A stretch of 64,000 nucleotides of DNA from NCBI GenBank assembly GCA_019426215.1, contig CM033408.1, positions 24,407,953 to 24,471,952 of the forward strand. The letters are read 5' to 3'. The translations under genes and the position numbers were made by a program. Position 1 is the stretch's first letter. The number at the start of each line of letters is the position of its first letter. The stretch is from Buddleja alternifolia. Lineage: Eukaryota; Streptophyta; Magnoliopsida; Lamiales; Scrophulariaceae. The notes below the pieces were generated by a model, which worked only from the letters and a program-made list of their open reading frames with translations, made no database searches and had not been told where the DNA came from. Positions 34,400 to 46,579 of this stretch are shown piece after piece.

Positions 34400-35951
34400 T
34401 GTTAGGAATCTCATGTTAGATGTTTTGATGATGACAATTAGGAATTTTTTGTTAGACCCCAAAATATGTAAGTTTGTTTTCAGCTTTGAAGCGTTAGATT
34501 TGTAATAGGCTTTGTTTTATTTTTATTCTAGATTGTTAGGTTAAGTTGTCTTAGACTGAGCGTCTGATATGTTCTGAGTGAGTTTATCAGAAAGTAAAGT
34601 TTGAAGACTCAAGCGCCTGAAGTCTGAATAAAGATGAAGATTCCAAGCGTCTAGAATGATCAGCTACACCAAGCGTCACCTTATAGGAAAGAAGTGATTC
34701 AAGGTTGAATAAGCGTCTATCAATGACTGATTTCACCTGAATTTATTTCTAAGTCCAGAAAGAGTTTAATGCAAATATTCTCAAAGCATTAAGTGCCAAC
34801 GGGCATTTAATTCAAATGCATTAAATGCTGATAAGAGCATTAAATGTGATAAGCACTTTCAGACGTACGGAGAAGCCACCCTATTGGACTGTCAACTATT
34901 CAAAGACTGCAGCACCAACTTTTGTGTGGCAGATTTTCAGGAAAAAGGACAAAAGTTGTTCACTCGCGGAAGTGAGAGACACGCGCTCTTGCATGTCAAA
35001 CGGACACTTTTTCCAAGAATGCCTATAAATAGGACTTCAACAACAAGCCAAATATAGAGAACAATTAAAAAGTCGAATTGCTGTTGCATTGAAGTCTCGT
35101 TCCTTACAATCTCAGAAAAGCCAGAATTTTCAAGAAAATATTCTCTTTGCTTTTCTTCAAATCCTGAGACAGTCAACCAATATCTCAAACATTCTTTTCG
35201 GAGAAACCCACATTACTACTGAGATATTTCTAGTTGTTTGAACTTTATCAAAATCAAACGAACCTTTTAGAAAGATCCCTATCCAAGCCTCGCGATCTGT
35301 GTGAAGTCGAAATTGGATACTTGCCGTATTTCTGGGTGAAAGAAGCAAGGGAATTGAAGTGATTTGGAGCAAAAATATGTGTGATCAAGGAGCTCAAGTC
35401 ATCGACGTCCATCTCTCCCTAATTTGTAGAAGATTCTGTGTGATTCTTTGAGAATCATTTTAGTGGATTGCCTTCAAGTGTTCAAGGAGAAGAAGGAAGT
35501 AGTTGGGATTACACCACCCAACGAACCTTACAAATATTGTTCTTTACTTTACTTTCAGCATTCATATTGTCATATCATAAACTGATAAAGTACAACTTAA
35601 TCAAACGCTAAGCAACTAAATACACTTTCTGTGACGCTAAAACTTTCAAAGAGAAGATTCTAAAAATCATTCCGCTGTGCTAACACTGATCAAAGAAATG
35701 AACGCTCAAACCTATTTGGTTGTAGTATTCAAGTCTTGAAATCTAAGTTAACTTTCTAAAAACGGTGTTCGTTAGACGCTTCACCAAAGCGCCTAGATTT
35801 TAAGTGAACGCTTAAGTCAAGCGTTAGACACTTCAAGCGTCCAAAACCATAATTTTAATACGAATCTTTTTTAAGTCGAAAAAGACTTAAGGGTCTATTC
35901 AACCCCCCCCCCCTCCTTCTAGACCCTTTCATATGCCACTTGGGACCAACA
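34400..35951 (+). repeat. 5' LTR of the SIRE copia element
   Basis: Starts TGTTAGGAATCTCATG and ends GGGACCAACA. It holds a CCTATAAATAGGACTTCA block near 35021-35037, a likely TATA box. AAGCGTCT/AAGCGCCT words recur at least eight times. Confidence 0.93.
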
Positions 35952-35953
35952 AG

Positions 35954-35965
35954 TGGTATCAGAGC
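35954..35965 (+). other. Primer binding site (initiator methionine tRNA)
   Basis: TGGTATCAGAGC, two bases after the 5' LTR, matches the complement of the initiator tRNA-Met 3' end. Confidence 0.92.
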
Positions 35966-36048
35966 GGTTAAAGTTGAAATTTTAAAATTTTCAAGCATAA
36001 CTGCTTGTTTAGATCCTTTTTCAAACTTAGTTGCTTTAGATTTTAAAC

Positions 36049-38236
36049 ATGGCATTTGCTAAAGTTCCCAAACTGACTGAGTCAAATTTTGACACATGGA
36101 AAGTCAAAGCATTTACATATCTATGTTCATGTGATGATGACATGTGTGATATTATTTCAGATGGGCCAATCAAAATATATAAAGTTATCACAAGAGCGCC
36201 TGGAGCCACGGAAGACACTCCAGATGGTTACGTTGAAAAACCAAAACAAGAATGGTCTCCAGATGAGCGTCGAAGAGCTAATTTGGACAATGTTGGCCGT
36301 AACGCTCTATATACGGCTAATGGTGATAATGACAACCTATTCAACAAGATCAAGTCGTGCAAAACCACTAAAGAAATATGGGATAAATTGGCTACAATTT
36401 GTGGTGGTTCAGCTCAGATTAAAGAAAACAAACTTTCCATTGCTAAGGAAAAGTTTAACGGATTTAAGATGCTACCCAATGAAACTTTAGAGCAATTAGA
36501 TATAAGATTTACAGCTCTAGTTACAGAACTTACATCGCTGGGAATGGAGTTATAGAATCGAGAAATGGTGGTTAAGATCTTTAGAAGTTTACCAAGTAAA
36601 TTCTTGATGAAGACAACTGCTATGAGAGAATCAAATATGTTGGATCTCCTAACTCCAGAAGACGCCTTTTCAGAGCTCAAAGCATTTGAGTTCGAGTTGA
36701 ATTCTTCTAGTGATGTTGTAAGTAGTCCGGTGATTGAATCTAGAGCGCTTATAGCATCAATCAAAGGCAAATCGGGAAATAAAGTAAAGAATTTAGATAT
36801 TAATGAAGAAGAGGAGTTGGCTTTGCTGAATAGATTCAGGAAGTTCTTGAGATATGAAAAGAAAGGAAAAGGTTTCAATAATCAATGACAAAGTTCATAT
36901 CAAGCGCCTTCTCCGATGCAACAATAGTTTCAAGCGCCTCAGTATTCTGTTCCTTCACCCCAAGCGTCTGTTCAGTACCAAGCGTCTACTCAAAATCTCT
37001 CAGCTCCGGTGGTCTCAAAACCACACATTGCAAGGTTAACAAATGAACAAAAGATGAAAACTAATCTTTGTTATAATTGCAGGAAACCAGGGCACTACCA
37101 GGCAAATTGCCCTTATCCAAACGTATCCAAGCTCTCAAGGCAGGATTACTTGGATGGAAACCAATTCAGGAGCAACCTTCGTCAACAAGGTTTGCTAGCG
37201 GAATCAGAACCAGCATCCGCATCTGAAGATTTAGAATCATCAGAGGAGAGTAGTGACGATGATGAGCCATTAGATGACTCAGCGCTCATATGTCTCATGG
37301 CCAGAGATGATGAAGCGTCTCCTGAGATAATCAATGAATTATCCATTCCTCTCTCTTATGATGAATTACTTGACAAAGTCAAAGAATACTACAATGAATG
37401 TCAAGAAGCTGCCAAAATATATCAAAACGATCTCGCTATTATCTCATCACTCACAAGAGATAAAGTAACGCTCAAAGCAGAGTTGCAAGTTCAGCAACAA
37501 TGCATTGAGAAGAACCAATCGCTTGAGAGTGAAATTATTCAATTAAAAAGCGATCTTGATAATAGTCAAGAGAGAAGCTTATTTGACCGCTAGACTTGCT
37601 AAATCAGAGCAGCTCATCTCATCATTATCAAAAGCTTCTAGAAATTAAAGTTGGATAATGTGACTGAAGTAACTAGATTATTTGGTGAAAAGACCGGTTT
37701 AGGATGCGATAAACTCGGTAAACAACCTAATAAATCTAACGTTACGGCGAACAATAAAGGAAAGGGTGTTATCTTTGTTGAGAAAGGTTCACAAGGTTAA
37801 ACACAAAATGAACCCAGCGACAAAGGTAAGAGTCCAAATGAGAAAATCAAAGCTAACTCAGGCAAGGGTAAGGCTAAGACAAATGATTCACAAAGACAGG
37901 TCTATCCAAATGCTCAAAAGGCTAAAGATAAGTCTGACCACTGTGAATCAAGCACTAAGCGTCCAGCACCAAAAGTGCAACCCAAGCCAGCGTCAATATC
38001 CAAGACAGTCAAAATCATATTATCGATACTATGATGATTATGATTATGACTATCATTATAATCGTGAATATTATTATACACCCAAAAAGCACACACAACA
38101 CGTTGTGAAACCCAAAAAGGCCAGTATTCCTACAAGGAAGACCAGGCAAATATGGGTTCCTAAAGTTCTAATTAAAACTAACAATATTACTAATGTTAAA
38201 GGACACAAGCAACAATGGGTACCTGAGCAGAAATAG
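36049..38236 (+). pseudogene. SIRE copia gag, broken by stops and frameshifts
   Basis: The frame opens at ATG 36049 (MAFAKVPKLTESNFDTWK), the usual start of a copia gag with a UBN2-type domain. It reads on in the same frame to 37593 except for stops at 36553-36555, 36886-36888 and 36925-36927. A CCHC knuckle, CYNCRKPGHYQANC, lies near 37075-37120, followed by an acidic stretch and a coiled-coil segment (37330-37590). After 37593 the frame changes and stops accumulate, but the basic tail with the RQIWVPK block (near 38145) is recognisable. Gag forms the particle that packages element RNA; this copy cannot do so intact. Confidence 0.85.
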
Positions 38237-38256
38237 AACTTCCCTTTTGATTGCAG

Positions 38257-41200
38257 GTACCTAGAGCTAAAGCCGATACATCTGTTTGGTACTTCGATAG
38301 TGGATCGTCAAGGCACATGACTGATTCCAAAGATCGATCTTCTGATCAACTATCGAGCTGCTAATGGTCCTCAGGTTGTATTTGGTGACAACTCCAAAGG
38401 TAAAACCAAAGGTATAGGTACTGTGCTTAGGGGGAATATCATGATAAGTGATGTTTATTTTATTGAGGGTCTGAAGCACAATTTATTAAGCATAAGTCAA
38501 TTTTGTGATAAAGGTTTTGAAGTCATATTCTCAAGTGACTGTTGCTATTTAAATGACGCTAAGACTAAGTCTACTAAATTGAAAGGTAAAGGAACTAACA
38601 ACGTATATTTGGTAGATTGGGGTTCAACACTTGATAACAACCCATCATGTTTTGTTGCTAAAAATGAATCCAAAACGGGTTGGTTATGGCATTGAAAAAT
38701 GAATCACCTCAACTTCAAAACAATCTCTCAGCTTATAAGTCAAATCTTGTAGAGGGATTACCAAATGGGCCATTTCACAAGGATCGTCTTTGTGACGCTT
38801 GTCAAATGTGCAAACAAGTTAAATCATCTTTCAAGAGAAAACGTCATCTATCTACCTCTAGAATACTTGAACTACTTCACATGGATTTGTTTGGACCTGT
38901 TCAAACGATCAGTGTAAGCGGTAAAAAGTATACTTTGGTGATAGTAGATGATTTCTCTCGATTTACTTGGGTGGAATTTCTTTCATCCAAAGATGGGACA
39001 TGTGACAAGTTAACAACACTTATTCGACAACTTCAAATATTGAAAAATCTTAAAGTTGCAACAATAAGAAGCGATCACGGTACTGAGTTTACTAACAAGA
39101 CTGTTGAGAAGTTTTGTGCAGAAAATGGAATACATCATGAATATTCTGCTCCCAGAACTCCCCAACAAAATGGTGTTGCTGAGTGCCGGAACCGAACGCT
39201 CAAGGAAGCCGCTAGGACAATGTTAGCAGAATCCAAGCTTGCTCCTAGGTTTTGGGCCGAAGCGATCAACACTGCCTGTTACACTCAAAACCGTTGCATG
39301 ATCAACAAACAGCATGGGAAAACTCCATATGAACTATGGAAGGGACGTAAGCCAAATGCTTCATACTTTCACGTCTTTGGTTCAAAATGTTTTATCCATA
39401 ATAATGGATCCCAAAGTTTAAAAACATTTTATCCTAAAGCGGATGAGGGAATCTTTCTAGGCTACGCCAAGAATGGAAAGAATTTTCGCATCCTAAATAA
39501 GATCAAATTGAAGGTTGAGGAATTTATTCATGTTGTTTTTGATGATGCTAACCAAGAACCGAGTAAGGTTAATGTGAATGATGTAAGAGTTGAAGATCTA
39601 TGTCATCAAGCGTCTAAGATTACTATCGATGACAGTGACGACGATGATGAGATCTCAGTGTCACCTCCTAAGATTACTCATGAGGTTAATATGGACAATA
39701 TTGTAAGAAATGCTGATGATCATGAAGAGAGTGATCATCAAGAACAGAGAAGGATCTGTGAACTTGAAGCGCCTACGCAAGAGGATAGTCAAGCGTCTGA
39801 TCGTCAAGCGTCTGTTCAACCTCTTAACCCTTTCCAACCAGATAGACTATGGCTACGTGATCATCCACCTGAGCAAATTATTGGAGATATTGAAGCGCCT
39901 GTTAGGACTAGAGCCGCAACGTTCAATGAGGCTATGTTTGCAAGCTTTTTATCTCAAATGGAATCTAGGAAAGTGGATGAAGCGCTAAGCGACCCAAGTT
40001 GGATTGAAGCCATGCAATAAGAGCTTAATCAGTTTGAACGAAATAAGGTTTGGACACTAGTACCAAGGCCAACTCACCAAGGAGTTATTGGAACTAGATG
40101 GGTTTATAGAAACAAGATGGATGAGAATGGTATTGTGATAAGGAACAAGGCTAGACTCGTAGCTCAAGGATATTGCCAAGAGGAGGGTATTGATTTTGAT
40201 GAGACATACGCTCCTGTCGCTCGTCTTGAAGCAATCTGCATGTTTCTAGCGTATGCAGCGTTCAACAAGTTCATGGTGTATCAGATGGACGTGAAGAGTG
40301 CCTTTCTGAATGGCAAACTCCAAGAAGAGGTATATGTGGAGCAACCACCAGGATTCATCAACAATCATGGTAAGGGTATGGTTTACAAGCTAGACAAAGC
40401 ACTTTATGGGCTTAAGCAAGCACCCCGAGCATGGTATGACACTCTCTCTATCTTCCTCATTGGTAAAGGCTTTTCAAAAGGCAGCGTTGATACAACGTTA
40501 TTTAAAATCACCAATGACGAAGATACTCTCTTAGTCCAAATTTATATTGATGATATTATATTTTGTTCTACTAACAAGCGTCTGTGTGAGAAATTTTCGA
40601 AAATGATGCAAGAAAAATTTGAAATGAGCATGATGGGTGAATTAACTTTCTTCTTAGGATTACAAGTTAAACAACCCCATAATGGCATATTTATAAACCA
40701 AGCTAAATATACAAAAGATATGATTAAGAAATTTGGTATGGAAAATGCATCATATTCAAAAATTCCAATGAGCCAAACGCTTAAGTTAGATAAAGATGAA
40801 AGTGGAAAGAAAGTTGATATCACTAACTATAGAGGTATCATTGGATCACTTCTTTATCTTACTGCCAGTAGACCTGATATTATGTTTTCGGTATGCATGT
40901 GTGCACGATTTCAAGTTGATCCTAAAGAGTCACACTTAAGTGATGCCAAGAAGATCCTTAAATACCTAAAAGGCACACAAAATGTGGGCTTATGGTATCC
41001 AAGGGACTCTCCTTTTGAACTAATTGGTTACTCAGATGCAGATTTTGCAGGTTGCAAAATAGATCGTAAGAGTACTAGTGGTACATGTCAATTTCTAGGT
41101 GATAGGTTAGTTTCATGGCATAGTAAGAAACAACAATCCATAGCTACCTCCACAGCCAAAGCTGAGTATGTAGCTGCAGGAAGTTGTTGTGCACAAGTGT

Positions 41201-41490
41201 TATGGATGAGGCAACAACTTAGAGATTATGGAATAATCCTAGGTCCAACCCCCATTCATTGTGACAACCAAAGCGCTCTAGCCATGACTCAAAACCCTGT
41301 TCTTCATTCCAGAACCAAAAACATTGACATTAGATACCATTTTCTTCGTGACAACGTTCAAAAGAAAAATATCTCCATGCACTTCATTGGAACTGACAAA
41401 CAATTGGCAGATATCTTTACCAAAGCACTCAACAAACAACGTTTTCTCACTTTGAGAAGTGAGTTAGGTATGATTGATTTAAACGCTTAA
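38257..41490 (+). pseudogene. SIRE copia pol (protease, integrase, reverse transcriptase, RNase H), broken
   Basis: The protease site reads VWYFDSGSSRHMT near 38290, then the frame breaks at about 38320. The pre-integrase region (38423-38695) ends at a TGA after GWLWH. The long frame 38680-40020 carries the integrase: CDACQMC finger half, HMDLFGP, IRSDHGTEF and APRTPQQNGVAE, with a TAA at 40018-40020. From 40021 the same frame continues with reverse transcriptase ([31 protein letters not shown] with Ile where YVDD is usual) and RNase H ([36 protein letters not shown]), ending at 41490. The last 457 codons are uninterrupted, so the reverse transcriptase half is the best preserved part. Confidence 0.88.
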
Positions 41491-42109
41491 TCATTTTGCA
41501 TCATATTTTACTAGACATATAATTTAGGGGAATCCACTTGATCTATGTCTAAAAGATTTTTCCTAATTGGTACAAGTTATCGAACTTAGGGGGAACCTTA
41601 AAGTTGAACTTGACCATAACTGCAAGCGTCAATGATCAAAATTTTCAGATACATGATCATCAACGCTCAGTATTACTTATGCATAAAATATTGGACGCTC
41701 AAACATAAAAAGTCTTTTCAATCCTAAGCGTCCAATTTTCAATGATATATCAACCAATGGTATCAGTTAAGCGTTGAACCAATTCCATTCAACTCTTAAT
41801 ATAAAAATGTTTTTAACAGTCATGCATAAATTTTACAACCTTTCTGAAGTAGTGGGTAGACTCAAAAGTCTATTTTGTACTCTACTCGCACGCCTCTATC
41901 ACATCAAACTGGCGGGTAATCAAAACTTTTAAAATGACGGTTCAGAGATAGCACGCGTTTGTGTACGTGTCAGTGTACCATCAGGCGCGTGTGCTACACT
42001 CTGAAAATACCAAACGTTTTCTTTTTTTTAACTCGGATGTCAAATCATTATATATGAGAATTACCAAATGTAACTTCTCTCTCCTACACAAAACTCGCGT
42101 CCGCAGCTA
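41491..42109 (+). other. SIRE post-pol untranslated spacer
   Basis: Non-coding between the pol stop and the additional ORF. It has further AAGCGTC words and an ACGCGTTTGTGTACGTGTCAG block, with a TATATGAGAATTACC segment near 42050. Confidence 0.5.
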
Positions 42110-42877
42110 ATGAATTTATGGCTGAGATTAAAAAGTCCTTACACGTGTTTAAATTCTACAGAGACTAGAGAACACAAGTTTCAAAATTCTTTACTGTGTC
42201 ATTTAAAACACAATTTCTGCAGAAAAATCATTCACTTTCACTCAAAGATTTCTGCAAATTTCTCTCTCTCTTTCAAAGCAAAAGAAAATCTCAATTCACT
42301 CTACTTTCAAAACATGCATGATGCTACTCACGCCAACCAACTAGCCATGAAAGAAGAGTTAGAAAAGCGCCTCGAAACCTTAGAGACATCTCTGAATGAT
42401 GATACCAGCGCCAAGCTTCTCGCATTGCAGGAACGCTTCGACAAGCGCTTGGACGACATTACAGATTCTATGTCTCAGACTGCTCATCAGGACAGTTTAC
42501 TTACAGAACACTTTCTGAAGTCTGATGATGGCAATAAGGGGGAAGAGAAGAAGAAAGGAGAAAAGAGGAAATCGTCTAGTTCAAGAGCTCAAGAGCCTCC
42601 GCCTCTTCAGCGTCAAGTCTTAACCTCTCCTTCTGCGCTAAGTCTCCCATCTTGGATAACTGCTTTTAAAGTAAGTGACTCTGCTGGAGCGCCTAGTAGA
42701 ACACTAAGGGAACCTCCAAGAGCACTATATCCAAATCTACCAATACCTACAAGAGCAATGTTAGAACAGTTTGACATCCCTCTTCAAAGAGCATCCATTC
42801 CAGAACCTTCAGATCCAAGAATTTTAGCTGAAGAGAGGCAGATGTCTGACTTCATTCGAACTTCAGAATTTGCCTAA
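42110..42877 (+). CDS. Additional ORF downstream of pol in the SIRE copia element
   Basis: A 255-codon frame lies between pol and the 3' LTR, the place where Sirevirus elements carry an envelope-like or other third ORF. The more likely start is an internal ATG at about 42314 (MHDATHANQLAMKEEL). From there the protein has a charged, probably coiled-coil N-terminal half (residues up to about Gln-Asp-Ser), a Lys/Glu/Ser-rich hydrophilic linker and a Pro-rich C-terminal part. No transmembrane segment is evident, so an envelope role is not supported by what I see. After the TAA (42875-42877) the frame stays open for a further 55 codons to a TAA at 43043-43045, suggesting the present stop is a mutation of a longer protein. 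Family assignment is uncertain. Confidence 0.55.
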   Translation: MNLWLRLKSPYTCLNSTETREHKFQNSLLCHLKHNFCRKIIHFHSKISANFSLSFKAKENLNSLYFQNMHDATHANQLAMKEELEKRLETLETSLNDDTSAKLLALQERFDKRLDDITDSMSQTAHQDSLLTEHFLKSDDGNKGEEKKKGEKRKSSSSRAQEPPPLQRQVLTSPSALSLPSWITAFKVSDSAGAPSRTLREPPRALYPNLPIPTRAMLEQFDIPLQRASIPEPSDPRILAEERQMSDFIRTSEFA

Positions 42878-43262
42878 GGTATATTGGTATTGATCCAATT
42901 TACTGCTTTCAAGAAGAGACAACAAGAAGAAAATAAGCTCATAATCAACAAAGATCATGAAGCGATGATGACCTTGGAAGATAATCTGACTGAAGCTATC
43001 CGAGCTGAAATGCCCAAGCGATACAAAGTTAGATCAAGTCATTAAAGCTTTTTGATTTGCATTATCTATATTCTTGTCTCTTATATTTTTGTTTATTTAG
43101 TTGTAAAAATACTTGTAATCTTTGATATATATAAAATGCATTTTTCAGCTGAAACATCTCGTTGAAGCATAACTAACTTTAACTAACCTTATCTAATCAA
43201 AGCTAACTTTTATTTTGGCTGTCTAACTCTTGAACTATAAAAGAGTAAGTATTGTCATCATC

Positions 43263-43275
43263 AAAAAGGGGAAAA
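43263..43275 (+). other. Polypurine tract of the SIRE copia element
   Basis: AAAAAGGGGAAAA directly before the 3' LTR, the plus-strand primer site. Confidence 0.88.
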
Positions 43276-43276
43276 T

Positions 43277-44824
43277 TGTTAGGAATTTCATGTTAGATGT
43301 TTTGATGATGACAATTAGGAATTTTTTGTTAGACCCCAAAATATGTAAGTTTGTTTTCAGCTTTGAAGCGTTAGATTTGTAATAGGCTTTGTTTTATTTT
43401 TATTCTAGATTGTTAGGTTAAGTTGTCTTAGACTGAGCGTCTGATATGTTCTGAGTGAGTTTATCAGAAAGTAAAGTTTGAAGACTCAAGCGCCTGAAGT
43501 CTGAATAAAGATGAAGATTCCAAGCGTCTAGAATGATCAGCTACACCAAGCGTCACCTTATAGGATAGAAGTGATTCAAGGTTGAATAAGCGTCTATCAA
43601 TGACTGATTTCACCTGAATTTATTTCTAAGTCCAGAAGGAGTTTAATGCAAATATTCTCAAAGCATTAAGTGCCAACGGGCATTTAATTCAAATGCATTA
43701 AATGCTGATAAGAGCATTAAATGTGATAAGCACTTTCAGACGTACGGAGAAGCCACCCTATTGGACTGTCAACTATTCAAAGACTGCAGCACCAACTTTT
43801 GTGCGGCAGATTTTCAGGAAAAAGGACAAAAGTTGTTCACTCGCGGAAGTGAGAGACACGCGCTCTTTCATGTCAAACGGACATTTTTTCCAAGAATGCC
43901 TATAAATAGGACTTCAACAACAAGCCAAATATAGAGAACAATTAAAAAGTCGAATTGCTGTTGCATTGAAGTCTCGTTCCTTACAATCTCAGAAAAGCCA
44001 GAATTTTCAAGAAAATATTCTCTTTGCTTTTCTTCAAATCCTGAGACAGTCAACCAATATCTCAAACATTCTTTCGGAGAAACCCACATTACTACTGAGA
44101 TATTTCTAGTTGTTTGAACTTTATCAAAATCAAACGAACCTTTTAGAAAGACCCCTATCCAAGCCTCGCGATCTGTGTGAAGTCGAAATTGGATACTTGC
44201 CGTATTTCTGGGTGAAAGAAGCAAGGGGATTGAAGTGATTTGGAGCAAAAATATGTGTGATCAAGGAGCTCAAGTCATCGACGTCCATCTCTCCCTAATT
44301 TGTAGAAGATTCTGTGTGATTCTTTGAGAATCATTTTAGTGGATTGCCTTCAAGTGTTCAAGGAGAAGAAGGAAGTAGTTGGGATTACACCACCCAACGA
44401 ACCTTACAAATATTGTTCTTTACTTTACTTTCAGCATTCATATTGTCATACCATAAACTGATAAAGTACAACTTAATCAAACGCTAAGCAACTAAATACA
44501 CTTTCTGTGACGCTAAAGCTTTCAAAGAGAAGACTCCAAAAAATTTTCCGCTGTGCTAACACTGATCAAAGAAGTGAATGCTCAAACCTATTTGGTTGTA
44601 GTATTCAAGTCTTGAAATCTAAGTTAACTTTCTAAAAACAGTCTTCGTTAGACGCTTCACCAAAGCGCCTAGATTTTAAGTGAACGCTTAAGTCAAGTGT
44701 TAGACACTTCAAGCGTCCAAAACCATAATTTTAATACGAATCTTTTTGAAGTCGAAAAAGACTTAAGGGTCTATTCAACCCCCCCCCCCCTCTAGACCCT
44801 TTCGTGTGTCACTTGGGACCAACA
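43277..44824 (+). repeat. 3' LTR of the SIRE copia element
   Basis: Nearly identical to 34400-35951, same ends and internal order. The C-run near the end differs in length. Confidence 0.93.
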
Positions 44825-44935
44825 ACAAGTGTCCATTTAATTTGAATTATTATTAGCAAATTTTTTTAAATAAACACTTGTCAGTCCCACAATGATGTAA
44901 CACCATTATGATACGCAGATCCGTTCCAAGCAAGC

Positions 44936-45870
44936 TCCTGCCAGACAATACCAGCCGTCTTGACATCTTTGCCAGGCCAGCATCAGCTTGAACCAGTCAA
45001 AATCATTGTCGACGTTATTGACAAGAAGTGTGATATTGACTTGTATATATACCGGATTGGCATATGCAGATGCTGAACGCATAAATCAGAACTCCTAGAA
45101 CACATGCATTGTGATCCCTTTTAGATCAAATTTGTTAGAAGGCTTTGCCATGAACAACATTTTATCCAAGGCGATTTTGTTTTACCGTACGTCTTCCAGG
45201 GAGGAAGTTGATGGAAATAGTCCGTGGAACCAGTACTGCACGTTACTTTCAGAATTCCCTGATTTGTTTATTAGTTCTGATCTCAGAGCTCATTTTGTGA
45301 TCTTCCTTGTTAGAGGTGAAGTCCAGGAAAAGCTATTACAGCATTCATGAGTTGGATCAATTCCTCTTCTGGGATCGGTTTTTTTTCTAGCCTAACACGA
45401 ATAATAGTGTCTAAATTACGAATGATAGTCATGCCAGGAAAAGCTTGCCGTAGTCCGTTCCGTAGTTCACAAGGGTCACCCTTCCGATCTCGACGTCACT
45501 CACGATCTGTGAGAGTGTGTGTGCGTGCTGTGTGAGGAGAGGCCATGGAAAATGAAGCCCTCAAGATATGTATCCATTTAAACTACTAGATTCCAATTAA
45601 CATACATTGAACTAAGTTCAACTTTTCAATTTCAATCATGCACATTCACTGAATTAAAGCCTGCATCTAAAATTAAGAAATATAAATCATGTAAATTGTC
45701 CCATATTATTCATACTTTTAGAAGAAATAAATAAATAATAAATATAGATATAGCTTATGTACCATCTATCATGCTGTCGATTTAAATAATTGCTTCATTC
45801 ACCGCTAGTGAAAATCAGTGCAATTTGGTCTGTTTATTTACTTTTCTGTAAGAACAATGTATTTATGAAA
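44936..45870. other. Spacer with an unrecognised short frame; 3' side of the transporter locus
   Basis: A 79-codon plus frame (45111-45350) has non-repetitive composition but no domain that I know. The right end (about 45830-45870) aligns with 21935-21970, so it is the original DNA just downstream of the transporter, and contains a minus-strand AATAAA at 45833-45838. Confidence 0.45.
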
Positions 45871-46110
45871 TCTATATCTATATCTATATCCAAGGACGGA
45901 GCCGGGATTTTTAGCCAGGGGGGAAGACGAGATTGTTGTGATATAGCTATACGTCTTTTTTTTTTTTTGCCAAATAGACGAAGGATTCAAGGGGGGTGCA
46001 GGGGGCTTGTCCCCTGCGGTACAGTACGCTATATTTATGGGAGAAAAACTAATAAGGAACTAGGTTCAATTACAATAAATTTGAATAATATAGAGGATAA
46101 TTATGTCATT

Positions 46111-46250
46111 GAGGGGGGGCGAAAATAGATATTTTGAAAATTTTATAGGTAGTAATAAAAAAAAAATTGAGGGGGGGGGGGCGAAATGGATATTTTGAAA
46201 ATTCTATGGGTAGTAATAATAATAAAAAATTGAGGGGGGGCGGTGCCACT
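46111..46250. repeat. G-run tandem repeat of about 60 bp
   Basis: Units starting GAGGGGGGGCG lie at 46111, 46169 and 46232, separated by GATATTTTGAAAATTYTAT and a GTAGTAATAA tract. The third unit is partial. Confidence 0.8.
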
Positions 46251-46579
46251 TGGGGATCCAACGGCCGAGCTGGGCCGAGACCAGCATAGAACGGCCCTCT
46301 GAAACCACCCAAACATTCATTGCCTCTCTCACGAAAACAATGAACGAGATCCTCGTCTCTGTTGCCCGGCTACAAAAACAACCCGAGAGTTCCTCTCCTT
46401 CACTCGTACTCAACCAAAACATCAATTCTCGGCCAGACACCACTTTTCCAACATTCACCGTCTTCATACATCAACCATGCAGCCACCCTATTCACACTCA
46501 CACAAAAAAAACCCACCATTTTTGCACATCAATCTGAATTTGAAACCATTTCCACTCGCGTTCCTGGCTTATCAGACCA

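Larger units (their letters stand above)
34400..44824 (+). mobile_element. Complete SIRE-type Ty1/copia retrotransposon
   Basis: Two LTRs (1552 and 1548 bp) differ at only roughly two to three dozen positions by eye. ACAAG flanks both sides (34395-34399 and 44825-44829), a perfect 5-bp target duplication. A methionine-tRNA primer site and a polypurine tract lie at the expected places. Between them are gag with a zinc knuckle, protease, integrase, reverse transcriptase and RNase H in copia order, then a 1.8-kb region with a further ORF. Long gag, wording of the RNase H region and an ORF after pol place it with SIRE/Sirevirus elements. Several stop codons and frame breaks make it non-autonomous, although structurally whole. 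Confidence 0.93.
34348..44927. mobile_element. 150-bp MITE split by the SIRE copia insertion
   Basis: The left arm (34348-34399, starting GGAGCGGATC) pairs with the right arm (about 44870-44927, ending GATCCGTTCC). Both contain an ACATCATTGTG(A/G)GA(T/C)TGACAAGTGT-like block in inverted orientation. AGCAAGC flanks both sides (34341-34347 and 44929-44935), consistent with a 7-8-bp, hAT-like duplication. Without the copia insertion and one copy of ACAAG the element would be about 150 bp. Confidence 0.75.

Noticed and set aside
35954..35965. tRNA-like sequence
   Set aside because: It is only the 12-nt primer binding site of the copia element; no cloverleaf is present.
46250..46537. 95-codon frame next to the gypsy fragment
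   Set aside because: No recognisable gag or other domain; Ser/Thr/Pro-rich and overlapping another frame, so not called as a gene.
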